64,000 nt of DNA from an uncultured Bacteroidales bacterium (GCA_944325435.1 CALVAC010000011.1:40613-104612), one strand, 5' to 3'. Positions 19,297 through 28,464 are shown, numbered from the stretch's first letter. The notes: generated by a model not told the origin, from the sequence alone. Translations and numbers: made by a program.

Positions 19297-20400
19297 TCAG
19301 ACATTGAAGAGGAAGTGCATAATGTCACCGTCATGGACTACATAGTCCTTGCCCTCGATGCCGAGTTTGCCGGCAGCGCGGCAGGCAGCCTCTGATTTAA
19401 GTTCGATGAAGTCTTCGTATTTGATGACTTCGGCACGGATAAAGCCTTTCTCGAAGTCGGAATGGATGACACCGGCTGCCTTAGGAGCCTTGTCACCCTT
19501 GCTGATGGTCCAGGCGCGGCATTCATCGGCTCCTGCAGTGAAGAATGTCTGTAGATTCAGCAGGGAATATGCGTGCTGGATAAGACGGACCACACCGGAT
19601 TCCTCGAGTCCCATTTCCTCCAGAAACATCTGACGCTCCTCGTATGTTTCCAGTTCTGCTATGTCAGACTCTATTTTGGCGGCAATTACAAGGATTTCAG
19701 CATTCTCATCCTTGACAGCCTCGCGTACCTTGTCCACGTATCCGTTGCCAGCGGCTGCGGATGCTTCATCCACATTGCAGACATACATCACCGGCTTGTT
19801 GGTCAGGAGGAACAGGTCTTTTGCAAGCTGCTGGTCCTCGGGATTGTCAAGAACGACAGTCCTGCAGGATTTACCCTGCTCCAGCACTGCCTTGTAGGTC
19901 TGCAGCAGTTCCATAAGTCTCTTCGCGCTCTTGTCCCCACCGGCCTGAGCCTGCTTCTGTACCTTTGCAAGACGGTTCTCTACAGTCTCCAGGTCCTTGA
20001 GCTGCAGCTCCATATCGATGACCTCCTTGTCACGGACAGGGTCCACGCTTCCATCTACGTGTACAATGTTCGGGTCATCGAAACACCTGAGTACATGCAG
20101 TATGGCATCTGTCTCGCGGATGTTGGCAAGGAACTGGTTGCCTAGACCCTCTCCCTTGCTCGCACCTTTCACGAGACCTGCAATGTCCACAATCTCCACG
20201 GTCGCAGGAACGACACGTTTCGGGTTGCAGAGCTTCTCCAGTTCCTCAAGACGCTTGTCAGGCACAATCGTGGAGCCGATGTTAGGCTCGATGGTACAGA
20301 AAGGGAAATTTGCGCTCTGGGCCTTTCCCGAGCTTATGCAGTTGAAAAGGGTGGATTTTCCCACATTGGGAAGTCCTACTATTCCGCACTTCAGTGACAT
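19297..20400 (-). CDS. ychF: Redox-regulated ATPase/GTPase YchF (OLA1 family)
   Basis: YchF is a conserved Obg-family P-loop NTPase that binds ribosomes and prefers ATP. The 367 residues match the family. Visible are G1 GLPNVGKS (residues 9-16), ANFPFCTIEPNIG as the switch region, G3 DIAGLVKGASKGEGLGNQFL, and VMYVCNVDE in place of the canonical NKxD of G4, the family-typical change that loosens guanine specificity. A coiled-coil region (residues about 130-200) and a C-terminal TGS domain (TFFTAGADECRAWTI, ending DYVVHDGDIMHFLFNV) complete it. It is monocistronic on the minus strand, facing the terminator at 19154-19193. Confidence 0.97.
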   Translation of the reverse strand: MSLKCGIVGLPNVGKSTLFNCISSGKAQSANFPFCTIEPNIGSTIVPDKRLEELEKLCNPKRVVPATVEIVDIAGLVKGASKGEGLGNQFLANIRETDAILHVLRCFDDPNIVHVDGSVDPVRDKEVIDMELQLKDLETVENRLAKVQKQAQAGGDKSAKRLMELLQTYKAVLEQGKSCRTVVLDNPEDQQLAKDLFLLTNKPVMYVCNVDEASAAAGNGYVDKVREAVKDENAEILVIAAKIESDIAELETYEERQMFLEEMGLEESGVVRLIQHAYSLLNLQTFFTAGADECRAWTISKGDKAPKAAGVIHSDFEKGFIRAEVIKYEDFIELKSEAACRAAGKLGIEGKDYVVHDGDIMHFLFNV

Positions 20401-20423
20401 GTTCTATCGTTTTAACAGGGCGG

Positions 20424-20431
20424 CAAATTTA
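20424..20431 (-). promoter_or_regulatory. Possible -7 element for ychF
   Basis: The minus strand reads TAAATTTG, a match to TAnnTTTG, 23 bases upstream of the ychF start codon. The expected TTG at -33 is not found, so support is partial. Confidence 0.3.
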
Positions 20432-20545
20432 CAAATTATTCAGGCATTTCACCACATTTTTCTTTTTTAAGGTATTTTTTCCGTTTTGTGGGGCGATATT
20501 GTGGCGGTGGCCATAAGCAGAATGTGAAACGAAACAGGGTGGGAT

Positions 20546-21895
20546 ATGTTGAGAATATGTGTGGTTATATTTATGGCTGTCCTTACCGGAACCTTATCCT
20601 CCGGGTGGATTGCCGTATCTTCCGTCAGAAGCAGTAACGGTCCGGTGGAAGAGGGGAACAGTCTGCTGGTGATGTTCTGGAATATAGAGAACATGTTTGA
20701 CTACAGGGACTCCGGGACAGGGGAGAGCGACACCGAATTTTCCTCTTTCGGCCAGAGGAGATGGACAAAATCAAGGTTCTATGCTAAATGCAACGCAATT
20801 GCCAAGTCTGTCCTGTGGATAGCTGACAGCAAGGGACGGCTGCCGGATGTGATAGGGTTTGCAGAGGTCGAGAATGCCTTTGCTGTCAGGTCCATTATCG
20901 GTGCGACAGCATTGAAGAAATGCGGGTACAGTATGGTGCATTTCGACTCTCCTGACAGCAGGGGCATAGATGTGGCCCTGCTCTACAGGGATGATGTCTT
21001 TGAAAAACTGTCGGCAAGGTCCTGTCATATCTATGGGGAATATGACGGCCAGTCTGATGGGCATGACTCCGGTCCGGAACCGGTCCGTGTACAGCAGGAG
21101 CAGGAAAAATCCTGTTGTGATAATGCGGAGTGCGGGATCCGTCAGGCAGAACTGATGGGAACGAGGGACATCCTGCTGGTATCGTTGAAGCACAGGACAG
21201 ATGGGCTGACCTATCATTTCCTGGTCAATCACCATCCGTCCAAATATGGAGGGGCGAAGGCATCGGAGGGACGCAGGAGGATTGCGATGCGGACTCTCAG
21301 GAATCTCTGCGATTCTCTCTCGGCTTCCGGAGAAAGCAAGTCTGCAGCTGTCGTGGCTGGCGTAGACGATATTGCCGGACCTGCTGGCGACGGTGATGTG
21401 CGGATAATCGCGATGGGGGATTTCAATGATACTCCCTCGGGAGGGCCGTTCGACATACTGTGCGGCGGGAATGGACTGGCGGAGAGAGACCATAATGCAA
21501 TGGAAAACAGCGGAGGAGGGCAAACAGCTCCGGTTCGTCCGGATGATGATTGGAGGATCTGGACCGATGCGGAAAGGAGTGGCTTTGGGCGGGGACGGAA
21601 TGTGATGGTCAATCTCGGTGACGGGCTTGAAGACAGGGGAGAGGGGACTATCAGATACGGAGGGAAATGGGAACTGATAGATATGTTCATCGTATCACGT
21701 TCTCTTGCAGGTCAGTCGACAGCCGCTGATTGCGAGTCCGGACGGCGGTGCAGGATGGAAGTTGTCAGAATCCCTTTCCTGATGACAAGGGACAATACCC
21801 ATGTCGGAGACAGGCCGCTGCGGACATATTCCGGGCCCCGGTATCTTGGAGGGGTAAGCGACCATTGTCCTATTGTCCTTACTGTCAGGCGTTGA
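20546..21895 (+). CDS. Secreted endonuclease/exonuclease/phosphatase family protein
   Basis: The 449-residue protein has an N-terminal hydrophobic segment (MLRICVVIFMAVLTGTLSSGWIAV) and then the EEP fold: LLVMFWNIENMFD, DVIGFAEVENAFAV with the metal-binding Glu, DSRGIDVALLYR, FLVNHHPSKYGG, IIAMGDFNDTP, and the final GGVSDHCPIVLTV with the catalytic Asp-His pair. All core catalytic residues are present, so it should be an active metal-dependent phosphoesterase, most likely exported. Substrate (nucleic acid, phospholipid or nucleotide) cannot be told. Two low-complexity inserts, near residues 165-200 and 275-330, lengthen it relative to typical members. It lies between divergent ychF and the galK promoter. 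Confidence 0.82.
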   Translation: MLRICVVIFMAVLTGTLSSGWIAVSSVRSSNGPVEEGNSLLVMFWNIENMFDYRDSGTGESDTEFSSFGQRRWTKSRFYAKCNAIAKSVLWIADSKGRLPDVIGFAEVENAFAVRSIIGATALKKCGYSMVHFDSPDSRGIDVALLYRDDVFEKLSARSCHIYGEYDGQSDGHDSGPEPVRVQQEQEKSCCDNAECGIRQAELMGTRDILLVSLKHRTDGLTYHFLVNHHPSKYGGAKASEGRRRIAMRTLRNLCDSLSASGESKSAAVVAGVDDIAGPAGDGDVRIIAMGDFNDTPSGGPFDILCGGNGLAERDHNAMENSGGGQTAPVRPDDDWRIWTDAERSGFGRGRNVMVNLGDGLEDRGEGTIRYGGKWELIDMFIVSRSLAGQSTAADCESGRRCRMEVVRIPFLMTRDNTHVGDRPLRTYSGPRYLGGVSDHCPIVLTVRR

Positions 21896-21918
21896 TGTCA
21901 GGTGAGGAAAAATTAAAA

Positions 21919-21949
21919 TTGGAATGTAGGAGAAAAATCAATACCTTTG
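21919..21949 (+). promoter_or_regulatory. Promoter for galK
   Basis: TTG at 21919-21921 and TACCTTTG at 21942-21949, spaced by 20 bases, match the Bacteroidetes -33/-7 promoter. Transcription would start near 21956, leaving a leader of about 100 bases before galK. Confidence 0.72.
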
Positions 21950-21973
21950 AATGATTTTGTTTTCGCTGCTCCG

Positions 21974-22023
21974 GCAACCCGGAACGTCACCGGATTCCTA
22001 GGCTGACGGCAAGGGACGGTTGC
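21974..22023 (+). promoter_or_regulatory. Foldable 5' leader of galK
   Basis: Two nested perfect stems lie between the promoter and the galK start: GCAACC (21974-21979) with GGTTGC (22018-22023), and inside them CGTCA (21985-21989) with TGACG (22004-22008). The enclosed bases are GC-rich, unlike the flanks. I recognise no known riboswitch; it may be an RNA control element or a stability stem. Confidence 0.4.
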
Positions 22024-22058
22024 AGGCACAGACTGAAGAATAACTAATAACTACAGAC

Positions 22059-23192
22059 ATGAAAGAAAGAATAGCAGAGAAGTTCAAGACTCTCTTCGGC
22101 GAAGAAGGCGATTTCTTCGCATCGGCAGGAAGGATAAACCTTATCGGCGAGCATACCGACTATAACGGAGGATTCGTATTCCCGGGGGCAGTTGACAAGG
22201 GTATTATTGCGGAAATCAGGCTCAACGGGACAGACAAGGTATGCGCGTATGCCCTTGACCTTGATGAATACTGCGAATTCGGGCTCAACGAGGAGGACCT
22301 TCCGAACCAGAGCTGGGCAAGATATATCTTCGGCGTATGCCGCGAGACCATCAAGAGGGGAGGCAAGATTGCCGGATTCAATACAGTATTTGCCGGGGAT
22401 GTCCCTCTCGGGGCGGGAATGTCATCTTCCGCTGCCCTTGAAAGCACGTTCGCATTCGCCCTCAATTATCTTTTCGATCTCGGGATCGACAAGTTCGAGC
22501 TTGCAAAGATCGGGCAGGCTACAGAGCACAACTATTGCGGGGTCAACTGCGGCATAATGGACCAGTTCGCTTCCGTTTTCGGAAAGAAAGGCAACCTCAT
22601 CCGTCTCGACTGCCGTTCTCTCGAATATGAATATTTCCCGTTCGACCCGGGCCAGCACGGATACCGCCTTGTGCTCCTTAACTCCTGTGTAAAGCACGAG
22701 CTTGTAGGCTCACCTTACAATGACCGCCGCGCTTCATGCGAGAGGGTGGCCAAGGCTCTCGGCCAGGAATTCCTGCGCGGAGCTACAATGGAGCAGCTCG
22801 ATGCCATCAAGGACAGGATTTCCGAGGAGGATTACAAGAGGGCGCATTATGTGATAGGCGAGGAGAAGAGGGTGCTCGATGTCTGCGATGCACTTGCAAA
22901 AGGAGATTACGAGACGGTTGGAAAGAGGATGTACGAGACACACTGGGGACTCTCAAAGGACTATGAGGTCTCATGCGAGGAGCTTGACTTCCTGGCGGAG
23001 ACTGCAGAGAAATGCGGGGTTACCGGATGCCGTATAATGGGCGGAGGTTTCGGAGGATGCACCATCAACCTTGTCAAGGAAGAGCTTTACGACAGGTTCA
23101 TCGCCACGGCATCCGAGGAGTTCTGCAAGAAGTTCGGCCACGAGCCTAAGGTCATCGATGTCGTGATCAGCGACGGAGCCAGAAAACTGTAG
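22059..23192 (+). CDS. galK: Galactokinase
   Basis: GalK phosphorylates alpha-D-galactose to galactose-1-phosphate in the Leloir pathway. The 377 residues are the usual length. The GHMP motifs are intact: GRINLIGEHTDYNGG (residues 24-38, the sugar-binding signature), PLGAGMSSSAALE (ATP-binding motif 2), NYCGVNCGIMDQFASVFG carrying the catalytic Asp, and GGGFGGC near the C-terminus. The gene has its own promoter. Its partner galM is about 8 kb downstream in a different transcript, and galT or UDP-hexose enzymes are not in the window. The gene could handle galactose released by the GH2 enzyme of the polysaccharide locus, but that link is inference. Confidence 0.96.
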   Translation: MKERIAEKFKTLFGEEGDFFASAGRINLIGEHTDYNGGFVFPGAVDKGIIAEIRLNGTDKVCAYALDLDEYCEFGLNEEDLPNQSWARYIFGVCRETIKRGGKIAGFNTVFAGDVPLGAGMSSSAALESTFAFALNYLFDLGIDKFELAKIGQATEHNYCGVNCGIMDQFASVFGKKGNLIRLDCRSLEYEYFPFDPGQHGYRLVLLNSCVKHELVGSPYNDRRASCERVAKALGQEFLRGATMEQLDAIKDRISEEDYKRAHYVIGEEKRVLDVCDALAKGDYETVGKRMYETHWGLSKDYEVSCEELDFLAETAEKCGVTGCRIMGGGFGGCTINLVKEELYDRFIATASEEFCKKFGHEPKVIDVVISDGARKL

Positions 23193-23201
23193 TCTCCGCT
23201 G

Positions 23202-23861
23202 TCACTTCATAATGGAATTGAGCCAGGAAGCGTCGATCCGTTCGAATCCGCTTCCTGGTTTTATATGCGGATTGCGCGAGACTATACCCTGACAGTCCTC
23301 ATATACATTGTAGCCTATATCCACACCGGTCATTCTGCCGTCTGACGGATACATGAATGTGATGAGCCTGCCGTCTCCGTCCCCATAAAGCCTGTAGAAA
23401 TGGAATGGGGTGTCCATAAACGATGCGGCTGCGTTCTTCTCCATTTTATTTGCCATTTCTATTTTAGTGACGAACTTGCACATCTCGATTACGATGTCAT
23501 CGAGTCCGGCATCATCTATCAGCACCTTTTCCATTAATTCACCCATATTGTCCACAAGCCGGAGAGTGTAGCCTCCCATTGCCCGGGTATGGTTCGCTAT
23601 TGCCTGCATCTGGGTCTCCGAGATGTTGTCATCCTGGACCATCCATACCATCAGTTTCCTCTCCGGGTCATGGTACAGGGTGTCATAGCGGGCGAGGTTC
23701 ATCTGTCCGCAGTGCGGGCATTCCCAGAGAAACAGTGAGCCATCCTTTACCTTTTCCTTGAGTTCCGGACTTTCGGAAATGTTTATGCTTTTATAGACCT
23801 TGATTATGTTGCTCTGTCCGCATTTCGTGCAGACAGCCTTTCCATCGTTGATTATCGACAT
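23202..23861 (-). CDS. CpXC domain protein
   Basis: This encodes a predicted cytosolic protein of about 219 residues with two N-terminal zinc-type cysteine pairs, CTKCGQSN near residue 11 and CPHCGQMNLARYD near residue 45, the layout of the CpXC domain. I see no signal peptide. The rest, with VWMVQDDNISETQMQAIANHTRAMGG and an acidic amphipathic region, resembles the companion domain found in CpXC proteins. The ATG at 23861 (MSIINDGKAVC) is preferred; an upstream TTG at 23882 would add seven residues and overlaps the -7 element. Its function is not known. It converges on galK with only nine bases between the stops. Confidence 0.75.
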   Translation of the reverse strand: MSIINDGKAVCTKCGQSNIIKVYKSINISESPELKEKVKDGSLFLWECPHCGQMNLARYDTLYHDPERKLMVWMVQDDNISETQMQAIANHTRAMGGYTLRLVDNMGELMEKVLIDDAGLDDIVIEMCKFVTKIEMANKMEKNAAASFMDTPFHFYRLYGDGDGRLITFMYPSDGRMTGVDIGYNVYEDCQGIVSRNPHIKPGSGFERIDASWLNSIMK

Positions 23862-23879
23862 ATACCCGTAATTTTTATG

Positions 23880-23887
23880 CAAAGATA
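23880..23887 (-). promoter_or_regulatory. -7 element for the CpXC gene
   Basis: The minus strand reads TATCTTTG, a match to TAnnTTTG, about 19 bases before the ATG at 23861. Its position supports that ATG over the upstream TTG. Confidence 0.45.
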
Positions 23888-23897
23888 AATTTTTTTA

Positions 23898-23905
23898 TAC
23901 CTTTG
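23898..23905 (+). promoter_or_regulatory. -7 element for the YeiH-type transporter gene
   Basis: TACCTTTG matches TAnnTTTG. No clear TTG lies 19-20 bases upstream, where the divergent -7 element of the CpXC gene sits instead, so the two promoters lie back to back. Confidence 0.45.
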
Positions 23906-23994
23906 TCCCCGTTTTATAACCGTTAAAACCTGATATGCCGGATGGCATTCCGATGGAATATCGTAAGCGCTGCCGGCTCAAAACTGCTGCAGAT

Positions 23995-25275
23995 ATGAAG
24001 AAATGGCTTAAACAATTCTCCTCCGAGGACTGGGTAATCGTCTTTGCAGGAGCCATAATATTGGTGCTTGCCTGCATTTTCCCGGACTGGATGCCTGAAA
24101 TGCCGAAGGCTCTGGCATCTGCTGAAGACTGGCTTTCCGCAGGATATATGTTCCTTTTCGTATATGTCCTGACCATTGTCACCTCTGCCGTTCTCGGAAG
24201 GCCTCTGAAGATGGTCTTCCCTTCGCTTCTGGTTATTTTCGGGCTCACCGTATGCGCCCAGCTGATAGCTAATATTCCGGCTGTCAAAGAACTCGGGTTC
24301 GAGTCTGTCTTCTTTGCTGTCATCCTCGGACTGATCATAAGCAACCTTTTCAGAGTACCCGACTGGCTGAAAGCTGCTGTCCAGAGCGAGTTCTATATCA
24401 AGATAGGCATTATATGCCTTGGTTCAACGATTCTTATAGGTGAGGTGATGAAGTCCGGAGCATACGGGCTTGCACAGTCCCTGATAGTGGTGTTCTCGGT
24501 GTGGTATTTCTCATTCTGGGTAGCCAGGAAGATGAAGGTGGATCCCGAGATGGGGACAATGCTATCGAGCGCAGTGTCAATCTGCGGCGTGTCGGCAGCT
24601 ATTGCCACCTGCGGGGTCATCCACGGGGACAACAGGAAGCTTTCATACGTAGTGTCCCTGGTGCTGATAGTGGCTGTGCCGATGATGTATCTGCTTCCGT
24701 GGGTCGCGAATCTGATAGGCCTTGGTCCAGAGGTGGCCGGGGCATGGATAGGAGGGACGATAGACACCACAGGGGCAGTGGGTGCGGCCGGATCGATGGT
24801 GAAGGATGTGACCGGAGCTGATCCGGATGCCGCTACGACCGCAGCGAATACCGCAATCATAGTCAAGTCTTCGCAGAATGTCCTTCTCGGGCTTGCTGCC
24901 TTCATCATTTCCTTGATGTGGACAAGACAGGGCAAGAACGTGGAGGAGAAGCCATCTGCCAGGGTCATCTGGGACAGGTTCCCTAAGTTCGTGGTGGGAT
25001 TTATCCTTGCATCCCTGGTGTTCAGCCTGATAGCATTCTTCGACCCTGATATCGTAAAGGAGGCGAAAAATGTAACCAAGGGCTTCCAGAACACACTCTT
25101 CAGCATAGCATTCGTATGTATAGGGCTCGAGACACGCTTCAAGGAGATTTTCGGAAAGGAGAACAGGAAGCCTCTCTATACTTTCCTGATTGCCCAGACA
25201 TTCAACATTATTGTGACTCTGCTGGTCGCATACGTTATCTTCGGCCTCGTCAAGCCGTGGATCTCATCCCTGTAG
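23995..25275 (+). CDS. YeiH/UPF0324-type putative sulfate exporter family membrane protein
   Basis: The integral membrane protein of about 426 residues has ten or so hydrophobic helices. Conserved blocks include FFAVILGLIISNLFRVP, FYIKIGIICLGSTILIGEV, SAVSICGVSAAIATCGVI, the loop IGGTIDTTGAVGAAG and NTAIIVKSSQNVLLGLAAF. These fit the YeiH (PSE) family of inner-membrane transporters, whose substrate is poorly established; sulfate or sulfite export is a database label. The ATG at 23995 (MKKWLKQFSSEDW) is chosen over 23935 because the upstream residues are basic and unlike the family. It converges on the next gene with five bases between stops. Confidence 0.85.
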   Translation: MKKWLKQFSSEDWVIVFAGAIILVLACIFPDWMPEMPKALASAEDWLSAGYMFLFVYVLTIVTSAVLGRPLKMVFPSLLVIFGLTVCAQLIANIPAVKELGFESVFFAVILGLIISNLFRVPDWLKAAVQSEFYIKIGIICLGSTILIGEVMKSGAYGLAQSLIVVFSVWYFSFWVARKMKVDPEMGTMLSSAVSICGVSAAIATCGVIHGDNRKLSYVVSLVLIVAVPMMYLLPWVANLIGLGPEVAGAWIGGTIDTTGAVGAAGSMVKDVTGADPDAATTAANTAIIVKSSQNVLLGLAAFIISLMWTRQGKNVEEKPSARVIWDRFPKFVVGFILASLVFSLIAFFDPDIVKEAKNVTKGFQNTLFSIAFVCIGLETRFKEIFGKENRKPLYTFLIAQTFNIIVTLLVAYVIFGLVKPWISSL

Positions 25276-25280
25276 GACTG

Positions 25281-28200
25281 TCAGAAGTCGACACTGAAGA
25301 TGGGGCCGAGGTAATGGTGCCCGAAGCTTGAGCCGTTGGCCCGTACCGCCTCCCTGAGGGTATCGAATGCCGTACCTCCGCTCCAGGAGTATGTGATTCC
25401 GACAGAGAACGGGAATCTGAGCCAGAACAGCCTGTCGAAATCCAGTGTCAGAGATGCTCCGGCAGAGAAGAGGTTGCCCCTGAACTGGTAGTTTTCCATC
25501 CAGTCGAACATTGTGAAATCGACCTGGGGGGTGACGGTCAGCCTTTTCAGGTACATGAACGGGCCGAATATCGTGATGTCCCCTATGTATATCGGGATTG
25601 CATAGTCGATGGAGAGTTTCATTGACTTGTCCGAATACATGGAAGTTACGGAGAGGAGTTCGGAATTGGTGTCCAGGCCTTGAGGCAGGGTGTTCACGGC
25701 CGGAGAGCCGAAAAATGCCCGTGGATTCAGTATGCTCTGGGCTGTCACGCTGAAATGCAGCCCGTGCTGCGGAATGATTCCCGGTGCGTATCCATAGATA
25801 TAGGCGTAAGACATTGGAGAGTAGTATTGCTCCAGGGCGGGTCTCGACATCGCTCCTGTCTCAAACCCTATTCCCCATCTCGGATATATGCCCGAAGATG
25901 CAACCGGTCTCATCGTATAGAATCTCAATGATCCGGAAAGGGTCTGGACCGGTATTGACCGCACCTGGCTGACAGTGACTGATCCGTTCGTCGATTTCAA
26001 GAACAGCTTTTCCTGGTCTGTCGTCACCGTCCTGATACGGTCATTGGAAAAGCTGTAGGATATAATCGGGACAAGCCCGGTCTGCCACCCTCCCCTGGAG
26101 AAGTTGAACGGTACATATACTGACAGGGATGCATTGATGTAAGGGTTGTCGGAAGATGTGGTGACGCTTGATATAGACTCCGGAAGTCCGTTTACGGAGC
26201 TGACAGCGAAGGATGAATTCCTCGCAGCCCTGTCGTTGAAGTCCACTGATGCCTCGATGACAGGATACCAGCCCGTGTATGAAAAGTTCAGATGTCCGGA
26301 ATGTCTCCACTTCCTGATGTTGTACGGATCCTTATGTGCAGAATATCCGAACTGTGTCACTGCCGTCCCCAGCTCGTTCTGGCTTATTCCTGCGGCGCCC
26401 AATGAGAGCATTTCGTAGAACCTGTCATAGCTGAATGAACGGAGCCTGTCCACGTTGAAGTATACCGGAGCCCAGGAATGTATCTTGAACAGGTTCGCAG
26501 CTTTCCTGTACCTGTGTACTGTGTCCGTATCTTTCCGGCGGCTTCCTGAGAGTCTGCATTTCCGGAGCCGGTCTGTCCTGTAGAGCCCGGCGGCAAGACC
26601 TTTTTCCTGCTCCGACAGGACATCGGCCACCTTGTATCTGTGTATGTCGCCGAACTCCACTTCCCTGTCCAGCAGGTCTTCTGCATCTGTTTCGGCAAGC
26701 AGGTGCCCGTCGTATTGTCTGAGACTGTATATCAGCCGTTTTCCGTCCTGGCTGTAGACGAAATCATCCGCTCCGTATCTTGTGGATGTCTTCTGGGTAA
26801 GGATGTGCGATGCAGGGTCGAAATGATAGAACTCATTCACTCCTGTCCTGTCGGACATGAAAGTGAGGATGCTTCCATACCTGTCGAGGTTCATTATCTT
26901 GACCGGCTGCGGAGGAAGGACTGCCGTCCATTGTGCCGAGCAGCCGTCTGAGGTCTGACATCTGGCGTAGATGCCGTAGCCGGAAGATGATATGGCCGTG
27001 ATATAGAGACTGTCACGCATTATGATGCTTTCCACTGCCTGCAGGGAGTCCGGAACAGGGACGCGGCAGAGGATATCTCCGCTGTCCGCATCCATTATCG
27101 CCACCGCGCTCCTGCCGTTGTCGAGATATTCCGTGACTGACAATGTCTTTCCGTCTTCCGATACGGAAGGGCTGGACAGCCTGCCCTGTTTGGATATGCT
27201 CACGGTCTTTCCTGAAGCGGTGTCGAAATACCTTATCACGGAATTGATTCTGTGGCTCCATCTCTTGTCCGGGACAGCCTCGCTCCAGTATATCCTGCCG
27301 TCCGGACCGGTGCTGAATTTCCCGTCGGAGGAAGAGAAGGCCCTCAGCCGTCTTGTCTTGCCATCCGGAGTGACCTTCACAAGTGAGGCCGGTTCCACAA
27401 TTCCTGACCTGACGGCATATACAAGCCCGTTCAAGGCCTTGTTCCTGGAATATTCAGTGTACCGGTATGGAGCCTTTACAATCTGCCTGTACGGGATGAA
27501 AGGTTCTCTTGCCCTTATTTCGTCTGCCCATATCCCGGCCATAGTGTCTGCTATCTCCCTGTAGGCCGTCTTCACCGTTTTCCCCACAGTCTTCTTGAGC
27601 ACATTGCGGAATGCATTGAAATCGTAAGGACGGCGGGCTATATGGTGGAAATATCTTGCAGAGAAGTCAGGGACATTGTAGACATATCTTATGCCGCTCA
27701 ACAGGAAGTATCCAGCGGCATAATGGTCCGGGGCATAGTATCTCTGGGACCCGAATCTCCATCGGTTCCAAGACCGGAAGTCCCCGTTGTCGAACGCTAT
27801 CATATAGTAGTTGAGGAAATCCCCCGTGCGGCCTCTGCCTGAACTTGACAAGGCAGTCTCTGCCACTACGGCATCCCCCTCCAGAAAGGCGGTGGATGGA
27901 TATATTCCTGCGACAAACCCGTTGAACATCTCGCCGAGCACCCAGCCGAAAGGGCGGAACGCACCCGAAAGGCCTACCTGCATCTGGGCTACATGCCTCT
28001 GTTCGTGTATTGCAAGCATATCGGTCCACGGCATTGGCTCGCTGCCGTATGCCTGCGGGGATGTGTACAGGTCCATTCTTTTTGGAGCCCAGGCGACGGA
28101 GCCGTTGGAGTTGGCGTTGAATGCGTGGAGAATCACCGGAATCCTTCCGACAGTCCATTCTCCGGGGACATATCCGGCGGAACGCCCGGCTGCTGCCTTG

Positions 28201-28394
28201 TACTTTTCCAGGGTAACGGCATATACTCTGGCGAGGGAATCGAGTCCTTCAGGATATATTATCCTGTATGTCTCCGTGTCCGTCCTGTACCATTTCACCG
28301 AGGCCGGATCATCTCCGGTGGTGTAGAACTGGGCGTATGACGCGGCAGAAGACAGCAAGACAAGCAGTATCGGACACCAGAATTTCTTCCCCAT
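25281..28394 (-). CDS. Secreted metallopeptidase-like / propeller / outer membrane barrel fusion protein
   Basis: The 1037-residue protein starts at 28394 with a good signal peptide (MGKKFWCPILLVLLSSAASYAQ). Residues about 25-290 resemble peptidase MA-like gluzincins: HEQRH at 130-134 fits HExxH, and the Glu in FLEGDA (172) fits the third zinc ligand. Residues about 330-640 form repeats typical of a TolB/WD40-like propeller (for example GKFSTGPDGRIYWSEA and DDFVYSQDGKRLIYSLRQ). After a basic linker (SGSRRKDTD), residues about 690-1037 look like an outer membrane barrel of BamA or surface-antigen type, ending GPIFSVDF with terminal Phe. It may be a surface or periplasmic protease anchored by its own barrel. 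Activity is inferred, not shown. Confidence 0.75.
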   Translation of the reverse strand: MGKKFWCPILLVLLSSAASYAQFYTTGDDPASVKWYRTDTETYRIIYPEGLDSLARVYAVTLEKYKAAAGRSAGYVPGEWTVGRIPVILHAFNANSNGSVAWAPKRMDLYTSPQAYGSEPMPWTDMLAIHEQRHVAQMQVGLSGAFRPFGWVLGEMFNGFVAGIYPSTAFLEGDAVVAETALSSSGRGRTGDFLNYYMIAFDNGDFRSWNRWRFGSQRYYAPDHYAAGYFLLSGIRYVYNVPDFSARYFHHIARRPYDFNAFRNVLKKTVGKTVKTAYREIADTMAGIWADEIRAREPFIPYRQIVKAPYRYTEYSRNKALNGLVYAVRSGIVEPASLVKVTPDGKTRRLRAFSSSDGKFSTGPDGRIYWSEAVPDKRWSHRINSVIRYFDTASGKTVSISKQGRLSSPSVSEDGKTLSVTEYLDNGRSAVAIMDADSGDILCRVPVPDSLQAVESIIMRDSLYITAISSSGYGIYARCQTSDGCSAQWTAVLPPQPVKIMNLDRYGSILTFMSDRTGVNEFYHFDPASHILTQKTSTRYGADDFVYSQDGKRLIYSLRQYDGHLLAETDAEDLLDREVEFGDIHRYKVADVLSEQEKGLAAGLYRTDRLRKCRLSGSRRKDTDTVHRYRKAANLFKIHSWAPVYFNVDRLRSFSYDRFYEMLSLGAAGISQNELGTAVTQFGYSAHKDPYNIRKWRHSGHLNFSYTGWYPVIEASVDFNDRAARNSSFAVSSVNGLPESISSVTTSSDNPYINASLSVYVPFNFSRGGWQTGLVPIISYSFSNDRIRTVTTDQEKLFLKSTNGSVTVSQVRSIPVQTLSGSLRFYTMRPVASSGIYPRWGIGFETGAMSRPALEQYYSPMSYAYIYGYAPGIIPQHGLHFSVTAQSILNPRAFFGSPAVNTLPQGLDTNSELLSVTSMYSDKSMKLSIDYAIPIYIGDITIFGPFMYLKRLTVTPQVDFTMFDWMENYQFRGNLFSAGASLTLDFDRLFWLRFPFSVGITYSWSGGTAFDTLREAVRANGSSFGHHYLGPIFSVDF

Positions 28395-28445
28395 TTTCAG
28401 ATACATTAATTTCCCGTGACCGGACATTGTCCGTGTACAGGTTCG

Positions 28446-28453
28446 CAAATCTA
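28446..28453 (-). promoter_or_regulatory. -7 element for the peptidase-propeller-barrel gene
   Basis: The minus strand reads TAGATTTG, a match to TAnnTTTG, 51 bases upstream of the ATG at 28394. No TTG is found at -33. Confidence 0.35.
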
Positions 28454-28464
28454 ATTATTTTTTA

